Of a stretch of DNA of 64,000 nucleotides, positions 57,983 to 64,000 are shown in pieces. Made by a program: the position numbers and the translations under genes. Positions within the stretch are counted from its first letter, which is position 1, and every line of letters begins with the position of its first letter. Below the pieces are notes generated by a model. It ran no database searches and was not told the DNA's origin. It worked only from the letters and a program-made list of their open reading frames with translations. The stretch is from Archangium minus (GTDB lineage: Bacteria > Myxococcota > Myxococcia > Myxococcales > Myxococcaceae), in NCBI RefSeq assembly GCF_044360475.1, contig NZ_CP043494.1, positions 8,494,001 through 8,558,000 of the forward strand, in the 5' to 3' direction.

Positions 57983-60900
57983 CTACTCGCGGCCGACCGT
58001 GAGCACCGCCCCCTTCGAGTAGGCCGTGAACTCGGGCGCGTACATGGATTGAACCGTCGCGGGTCCCACCCGGAAGGTGCCCGCCATGTTGGCCCTCAGC
58101 CGATAGCGCAGCGTGTACTCGCCCGCGGGCAGCCACTCGAAGAAGAAGTTCGTCCCCGAGTCCCTCGGCTCCTCGTACCAGACGACTCCCAGGTTGTACC
58201 GGTGCCGAGACTCCGTGCTCTCTGGCTCCAGTCCCGCCGCGCGTGGATCCCTCACGTGCACGTACTCCGCAGCGTGCTTCGTCTTCACCGAGAGTTGCAC
58301 CTCCACCTCGTCCCCTGGCGCCACCACCGTCCCCTCCGCCAACGGCCGCAGCACCGCCTCCTTCCCCTTTTGCTCGCGCAGGAAGTAGCGGCGAGACACC
58401 TCGAAGAAGTCTCCTCGCTCCTCCTCCGGCAGCCGCTCCGTCGAGAAGTGCCAGGTCGCCGAGGCGAACGCGAGCCCCTTCCCCTCCTTCTCCACCCTCA
58501 CCACGCTGCTCGTCTCCGGCTTCACCTCCGGTCCCGGCACCACCACCCGGTTCCCCTTCCCCGTGTACTCGTCCGGCTTGAAGGCGAACGCCACCGTCCG
58601 ACCTCCCACCGTCACCTTCGCCTCCTCGCGAACCTTCAGCGCCCCCTCGCGCTCCAGGTACTGCACCAGCGCGTACACCGCCTCCGCCGTGGCCCTCGTG
58701 GACTTCCAGTGGCCTAGCTTTCGATCCAACAGCAGCCACTGCGCCAGGCCGTGCCGCCGCTCGTCCCTCGGGTTCAGCTCCAGCAGCGTGCGCAGCGCAA
58801 AGGCCTGCGTCTCCGTGGTGTCGTTGTACCAGAGCCAGCTCCGCTCCTCCGGCGCCCAGTACGTGCCCAGCTCCTCGCTCGTCTTCGCCGAGTTCATCAC
58901 GCTCTCGAAGACCCGCCGCGCGTCCTTCTCCCGTCCCGCTCGCTTCAGCGCCAGCGCGAGGTAGCCCTTCAGGTACGGCGAGTGCTCCTTCCAGTGCTGG
59001 AAGCTGAAGTCGCGGATGCGCGCGCGCTCCTCGGCACGGAGTGCGTTGCCCGTGTAGCTCGCGTCCGGGAAGCTCGAGGCCACGTACTCGAGGAAGGTGA
59101 GGAACTCCCAGCAGCAGCCCTCCTTCCGCATCCGCTCCGCGTAGTCCGCGCGGAAGTGTTGCGCGAGGTACTCCCACGCTCGCGTCGTCATGTGGCGATC
59201 CACCTCCACGCCATGCTCCGCCGCACGTGAGAGCCCGTGGAGGATGTAGAGCGTCATGTACGGCGACGGCGGGCCACCCGGCCACCAGGGGAAGGCTCCG
59301 CTCGGCAACTGCGCCTGACGCAGCTTCACCAGCGAGGCCTCGCGCTCGGCCCTCGCGACTTCTGGATCCAACACCTTCGCCAGCTGCTGCTCCTCCTCGC
59401 TCCCGCCCCGAGACATCTCCAGCCAGGGTGACTCCTCCAGCACCAGCTTCCGATTGGGATCCACCGCGTCCCACGTGTCGAAGCGCGTGGCGCGCGTGCT
59501 CAGCGACTTCGCCAGCTTCGCCACCTCGGGGTAGCGGCCATACAGGCTGGAGAGGACGCCCGTGGACACGAAGCGGTTGAGGGTCTGCTCGGTGCACTCG
59601 TAGGGATAGTTCACCAGGTACGGCATCGCCCCCAGCACCGCGTGGAAGAGCTGCGCGTCCACCGACACCACGAGCTGCTCGTGACGCAGGCTCGGGTCAT
59701 CCCCACGCCGCATGTCCGGGAACTCCAGCTCCTTGCGTGCTCCGCCTCGCAACGCCACGAAGCGCGATTGCGTCAGGTGCATACGGCCGGGAAGCACGGG
59801 CAGCGGGCGCAGCTCTCCATCACTGAAGTCCCCAGCGCTCGCGGTGACCCGGAAGGCTACCGGCCCCAGCTCCGCCGGCGTCACCAGAGGGAAGCGCACC
59901 GTCGTCCCCTTCCCCGCCTCCACCCGGAAGGGCTGGCGCGCCGTCTTCACCCCGAAGCGCGACAGCAGGCTCGCATTCGTCTCCGGCTCCAGGATGTCCA
60001 GCGCGAGCGAGCCCTCCAGCACGGCCTCGCCCGCGTTGTTCACCACCACTTCCAGCACCGCTCGGTCGCCCTCGCGCAGGAAGCGCGGCACGTACGGACG
60101 CACCATCAGCTCCTTCACGCTCCGAGTCTGGCGCGTCAAGGAGCCACCCTTCAGGTCCTTCGTCAGCGCGTGCACCCAGACGTTCCACGCTGTCACCGAG
60201 TCCGGCACGGTGAACTCCAGCACCGCCGAGCCATCCGGACCCGTGAGCAGTTGCGGTACCCAGAAGGCCGTCTCCGCGAAGTTGCCGCGCACCGCGTCCT
60301 TCGGCACCGCGCTGCTCTCAGCAAGCTCCTCCTGGGCGTCCTCCGGCTTCGAGTCATTCACACCGTAGGCCATGACCCCCCCCACGATGCCATCGGCGGC
60401 ATAGCTCGGCTCCGCGCTGGGAGGGGGGGCGGAGGATTTGGCCGCGCGCATGGGGAGCTGAATGATCTCCCTGCGCCGCATGTCCCTCTGGAGCGAGCCT
60501 ATCGCCAGGCCCGGGAGTCCACCCCACCCGGGTCCACCCAGGCCCTTGTCGTCCTCGAACAAGAGCATCTCCCCCTGGGGATAGCGCCACTCCGGCAACT
60601 CCCGGAGCCCCTGGCCATAGAGCCACCGGGAAGAGAGCTCCTTTGGGCTGGAATCCAGGTACACCGCTCCCGCGCGCTGCGGGTAGTAGTCCGACAGGGC
60701 CGGCGGCGAGTGCCGCGCGAAGAGCTCCAACGACTGATCGTACATGTATGCGAGCAGCTCGGCGGCTCCTGCCTCCACCGCCTCTCCCCGAGGCCCCTTC
60801 ACCGTCACCCGCCACGTCTCCTTTGCGCCCGGACGCAGCCGATCCCGGAAGGTAGAGAACTCCAGGTGCAGCTCCTTATCGTCGAAGGGCACGAACACCG

Positions 60901-63900
60901 TCTGCGCGAACTCCAGCACCTGGTAGTCCCGCACCGCCACCAGGGTCACGGTGAAGCCACCCCGCAGAGACTCGGTAACAGGAAGCTCCAGCACCGCCGG
61001 GTCCTTACCTCCAGTGAGCACACGGCGCTGCACGAACCGCTCTCCCTGTGAGACGTCCAGGAACAGCGGCTGCCCCTCGAAGCCGGAGAAGGCCAGCAGG
61101 CGCGCCGTCTCGCCCACCTTGACCAAGCTGCGCTCGAGCCGCAGCAACGCCGGCACGGCAATTGGTGCACGCGCGCCCGCAACCAGCACCTCGCGCGATG
61201 TGCTGAACCGCTCCCCGAAGGCATCCTCCGTTTCGTAGTGCACGCGGTAGATGCCAGGAGTCAGCACGGGCAGCTTCACCCGCGCGAGCCCCTGCGCGTC
61301 ATGCGCCACCGCGCCCCGAGCCAGCTCCTCGCCGTCTGCCCAGTCCCGAAAGGTCTCCTCTTCAGCGGGATTCGCGGACCAGCGGGGTCGCAACTGGTCT
61401 CCCGGAGTGGTGACACGGGCCTCCGTTTCCACGCTCGCCTCGGGAGGAGCCCGCAGGGGCAGCGCGGCGGGCAGCTGGGGCTTCGCGGGCTGCTTCAGCG
61501 CCACCAACCGCCACCGGCCCGCCCCGGACAGCGGCACGCCATCGAGGTTCGCGCGCATCAGCCGGATCTCCGGGGCCACGCCCTCGCGGAAGAAGCCCTC
61601 GTCCATGTCCACGCGCCCTTCCACCGCCACCAGGCCGAGCCGGAAGCCGCGGTTCGCCGAGCGCGTCTCCCCGCCCTCGTCCGTCACGTCCGCCTCCACT
61701 CGGTAGCGCCAGGACACCTCGCGCGAGGAGGGGGACCGCTCGTCCGCATCCGGCGTGAAGGTGAGCTGGAAACCTCCGTCCTCGCCCACGGGAGCGGTGC
61801 CGCTGGCCACCACCCGGGAGGACGTGGGCAGGCCGCGCGCGTGCGACCACCAGAAGGGATAAAGGGGCTCGCGGTGGACGCGCCAGCGCACGGTGCCGCG
61901 CGTCACCGGCAGCCCGAAGTAGTAGCGGGCCTCGCCCCGGAAGGTGGCCGGGCGATTGAGGCGCAACGTCGCGTCCGAGTCCTTCAGCGTCACCTCGAAG
62001 GTGGGACGCTTGTACTCCTCCACGCGAACCTGCGCGGTACCCACCTCGGCCTTGCCCACGTGGGCCTCCACGTGCCACACGCCGAGCAGCCGCCCCGCGG
62101 GCACGGTGAACTCGCCCACCGCCGAGCCAAAGCTGTTGGTCCGTACCTCGCGCTTCTCGACGACCTGGTCGTTTGCATCCACCAGCGACACCGTCAGCCG
62201 CTGCTCTGGCAGCGTTCGGTAGCGCGCCTGCTCTCCGCGTCCTCGGAAGGGCACCACCTTCCACTGCACCTTTTGCAACGGGCGGTACACGGTCCGATCC
62301 GTGAAGACGAGTGCCTGCGTCTGCTCCCGTCTCGCCCCCTCTCCCTCCTCGCCATAGAACGACTCCGAGCCGACCAACGCCTGCCGGCCTCGTCCCACGA
62401 CGAGGAAGGTCTGCTCCCTCAGCTTCTGGAACAGCACCACCCCTCGGGCATCCGTCTTCAAGGTCCGCACGACACGAGACTCACTGTCCACGTCCATCAG
62501 GCGCACCTCCACGCCCGACGCGGGCTGGCCCGTCTCGCCCTCCAGCACCCTCACCTCCAGACGGCTGTCCGTGTCCATCCGAGTGACAAAGACCCACGGC
62601 GTCACCGTCAACAGCGTCGCGACCACTGCGTTGCCCTCTTCCCGGAAGTCCTCGCGCGCCGAGGCGACGATGAGGTAGCTGCCCGGCTCCGTCAGCGGAG
62701 GCACCACAAAGGTGCGGTGCGAGCGCAGATCCGGTGTCCCCGGCAGGGCTTCACTCCAGGCCGCAACGGGCTTCTCCTTCTCGAGGAACGAGGGCAGCCG
62801 ATCGCCCTCCTCGTCGTCCCCCTCCAGGAACTCGTCGTAGAAGCTGCCCTTGGCCAGCCTCGACTCCAGGTCATACGCGTAGGCCCGGAAGTACAGCCGA
62901 GACAGGTTCCGGTGTGTCACCTCGATGGAGCGCTTGCGTGCGCCATCGGACCGCATGCTGGTGAGCGAAAACTCCGGGGCCTCGAGCGCTGCCACCGTCC
63001 GCGCGCACCACCTGCCTCCGATGCTGTTCGGGAAAGCCGCCACGCACGCCTTCCCCATCGCAAGTGCACGCACCGGTCGATCGGACTGCTCGCGCTCCGC
63101 CAGCCAGGCTTGTCCCATGGCCCACCACGGCACGTCCCGGTAGCGCTCGAGGTGCTCGGCCACGTGGCGACGGATGCGGGCCTTGTCCGTCTCCTCGCGG
63201 AAGGCATCGTAGAGCGACTGGCTCCGCGCCAGATGCGCCTCCAGTGCCGCCTCGCGCCGGCCCGAGGCGCGGTGCCAGGCCTCCAAGTCAGCCAAGATGG
63301 CGGCCACCTTGCGCAGTGGATGCACCGCGGGGTCCACCAGGTCTACCCGCGGCGTGCCCTCCAGCAGCTCGCCCAGGTCCAAGCGATAAACCTCATCGGC
63401 CTGCCCGGGCCGCCACTGGCCCTGGTCCGTGAGCATCTCCACCCAGAGATACGTCAACGTGTCGCGCAACGTGTCGCGGATGCCCGGAGGATAGGTGTGG
63501 GCCGAGAGGAAGCCCTCGAGCGCCTGTGCCTTCTCCCCACCCAACCGCTCCCGTGTTGCCCATGAATCCGCGAGCGCACGCCGGGCCTCGGTGAAGATCT
63601 GCTCGGCCGTCCACTGCTTCAGGTCCAACGTGTCACCGGAGACCACCTGCTCGCGCTGGAGCACCTCCCAGCGGCGGTAGCTCGCGTACTGGAGGAGCGT
63701 GCCGGCGTAGTAGAGGTTGAGCGCAGTACGCTGCACCACCCCCTTCGGCCACGGCTGCTCTCGGAAGAACCGAACAGTCGCCTCGAAGCCATGCAGCGCG
63801 GTCCGAATCTGCGCCGAGCGGATGAGCGCCCGCGCCCACTCGTCCTCGTTGCCCTGCGCGCGGGCCTGCGCCAGACGCGCATCGGTCCCCTGAAGGGCGG

Positions 63901-64000
63901 CCTCGAGCTTCTGGTCTTCCGTCAGCGCATCGATGTCCTTCCACGTGGGCACGGGAGGCTGCGCCCGCGCGGACGGAGCAGCGAGCATGAGCGAGAAAAG
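57983..64000 (-). CDS. Alpha-2-macroglobulin family protein (5' end outside window)
   Basis: At least 2005 residues of a bacterial alpha-2-macroglobulin, open to the right edge. The visible N-terminus (SLMLAAPSARAQ) is the end of a signal peptide, so only a few codons are missing. MG domains are spread over 500-1250, including the MG2/MG3 segment VFTDRTVYRPLQKVQWK and the A2M domain FAETAFWVPQLLTGPDGSAVLEFTVPDSVTAWNVWV. The thioester site is NYPYECTEQTLNRF, coded near 59585-59598, so the internal thioester can form. Such proteins trap attacking proteases in the periplasm. No pbpC is visible inside the window. Confidence 0.92.
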   Translation of the reverse strand, partial: LFSLMLAAPSARAQPPVPTWKDIDALTEDQKLEAALQGTDARLAQARAQGNEDEWARALIRSAQIRTALHGFEATVRFFREQPWPKGVVQRTALNLYYAGTLLQYASYRRWEVLQREQVVSGDTLDLKQWTAEQIFTEARRALADSWATRERLGGEKAQALEGFLSAHTYPPGIRDTLRDTLTYLWVEMLTDQGQWRPGQADEVYRLDLGELLEGTPRVDLVDPAVHPLRKVAAILADLEAWHRASGRREAALEAHLARSQSLYDAFREETDKARIRRHVAEHLERYRDVPWWAMGQAWLAEREQSDRPVRALAMGKACVAAFPNSIGGRWCARTVAALEAPEFSLTSMRSDGARKRSIEVTHRNLSRLYFRAYAYDLESRLAKGSFYDEFLEGDDEEGDRLPSFLEKEKPVAAWSEALPGTPDLRSHRTFVVPPLTEPGSYLIVASAREDFREEGNAVVATLLTVTPWVFVTRMDTDSRLEVRVLEGETGQPASGVEVRLMDVDSESRVVRTLKTDARGVVLFQKLREQTFLVVGRGRQALVGSESFYGEEGEGARREQTQALVFTDRTVYRPLQKVQWKVVPFRGRGEQARYRTLPEQRLTVSLVDANDQVVEKREVRTNSFGSAVGEFTVPAGRLLGVWHVEAHVGKAEVGTAQVRVEEYKRPTFEVTLKDSDATLRLNRPATFRGEARYYFGLPVTRGTVRWRVHREPLYPFWWSHARGLPTSSRVVASGTAPVGEDGGFQLTFTPDADERSPSSREVSWRYRVEADVTDEGGETRSANRGFRLGLVAVEGRVDMDEGFFREGVAPEIRLMRANLDGVPLSGAGRWRLVALKQPAKPQLPAALPLRAPPEASVETEARVTTPGDQLRPRWSANPAEEETFRDWADGEELARGAVAHDAQGLARVKLPVLTPGIYRVHYETEDAFGERFSTSREVLVAGARAPIAVPALLRLERSLVKVGETARLLAFSGFEGQPLFLDVSQGERFVQRRVLTGGKDPAVLELPVTESLRGGFTVTLVAVRDYQVLEFAQTVFVPFDDKELHLEFSTFRDRLRPGAKETWRVTVKGPRGEAVEAGAAELLAYMYDQSLELFARHSPPALSDYYPQRAGAVYLDSSPKELSSRWLYGQGLRELPEWRYPQGEMLLFEDDKGLGGPGWGGLPGLAIGSLQRDMRRREIIQLPMRAAKSSAPPPSAEPSYAADGIVGGVMAYGVNDSKPEDAQEELAESSAVPKDAVRGNFAETAFWVPQLLTGPDGSAVLEFTVPDSVTAWNVWVHALTKDLKGGSLTRQTRSVKELMVRPYVPRFLREGDRAVLEVVVNNAGEAVLEGSLALDILEPETNASLLSRFGVKTARQPFRVEAGKGTTVRFPLVTPAELGPVAFRVTASAGDFSDGELRPLPVLPGRMHLTQSRFVALRGGARKELEFPDMRRGDDPSLRHEQLVVSVDAQLFHAVLGAMPYLVNYPYECTEQTLNRFVSTGVLSSLYGRYPEVAKLAKSLSTRATRFDTWDAVDPNRKLVLEESPWLEMSRGGSEEEQQLAKVLDPEVARAEREASLVKLRQAQLPSGAFPWWPGGPPSPYMTLYILHGLSRAAEHGVEVDRHMTTRAWEYLAQHFRADYAERMRKEGCCWEFLTFLEYVASSFPDASYTGNALRAEERARIRDFSFQHWKEHSPYLKGYLALALKRAGREKDARRVFESVMNSAKTSEELGTYWAPEERSWLWYNDTTETQAFALRTLLELNPRDERRHGLAQWLLLDRKLGHWKSTRATAEAVYALVQYLEREGALKVREEAKVTVGGRTVAFAFKPDEYTGKGNRVVVPGPEVKPETSSVVRVEKEGKGLAFASATWHFSTERLPEEERGDFFEVSRRYFLREQKGKEAVLRPLAEGTVVAPGDEVEVQLSVKTKHAAEYVHVRDPRAAGLEPESTESRHRYNLGVVWYEEPRDSGTNFFFEWLPAGEYTLRYRLRANMAGTFRVGPATVQSMYAPEFTAYSKGAVLTVGRE

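Noticed and set aside
61238..63565. A 775-codon open frame on the + strand opposite the alpha-2-macroglobulin gene
   Set aside because: Shadow of a long GC-rich gene; no SD, no recognisable motif.

Overview
The window is a high-GC chromosomal segment from a myxobacterium, probably of the Cystobacterineae (Archangium/Cystobacter/Myxococcus relatives). The evidence is a full-length AglZ-type gliding-motility protein (pseudo-receiver plus a very long coiled coil), a MYXO-CTERM surface protein, a three-gene Tol/Exb energiser cluster, a Ser/Thr kinase, large secreted proteins and secreted fungal-wall glucanases. Genes are dense and often overlap by ATGA or GTGA. The segment looks like stable core chromosome: no insertion sequence, prophage, CRISPR array, tRNA or rRNA was seen.

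Layout. 1-620 (-): start of a thiamine operon, with a TPP riboswitch, an SD-sequestering hairpin, a 26-codon leader ORF and thiO (partial). 760-6374: SAM methyltransferase, a PaoABC-type molybdenum aldehyde oxidoreductase and an alpha/beta hydrolase. 6399-9877 (-): two secreted glucan hydrolases, GH30+ricin lectin and CBM6+GH64/thaumatin-like. 10106-14020 (-): trmFO, a beta-propeller lipoprotein and xerC. 14298-16605: DksA/TraR-like protein and an ExbB-ExbD-ExbD cluster. 16734-23583 (-): pgeF, a CpoB/YbgF-like protein, a LysM protein, dprA and topA. 23759-30778: a diguanylate cyclase with a CxxCH haem motif, htrA, a GH57 enzyme and a DUF4912 protein with 13-residue tandem repeats. 30911-37596: GT4 glycosyltransferase with a disordered tail, aglZ and a small membrane protein. 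37783-45627 (+): MoxR ATPase, glnE, patatin, ilvE and an unassigned AAA ATPase. 45762-49713 (+): a Fic-fold protein that lacks the catalytic His, endonuclease IV, a DHH phosphoesterase and a cysteine desulfurase. 49801-51972 (-): a small charged protein, a Ser/Thr kinase and a TPR protein. 52033-55088 (+): a structured RNA candidate (6S-like by synteny), 5-formyl-THF cyclo-ligase, ymdB and tyrS. 55075-64000: a fossil histidine-kinase tail, a secreted EndoU-like protein, a MYXO-CTERM beta-propeller protein and an alpha-2-macroglobulin (5' end outside the window).

The most interesting items are the structured RNA upstream of the cyclo-ligase gene, the riboswitch/leader-ORF arrangement, the degenerate Fic protein co-transcribed with a DNA-repair nuclease, the haem-c diguanylate cyclase, a repeat that sits just after the stop codon of four different genes in one fixed orientation, a perfect palindrome inside a promoter spacer, and the repeat-rich DUF4912, GT4 and AglZ proteins of the motility/polysaccharide region. 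Functional names rest on motifs and recalled family knowledge; no database search was possible.
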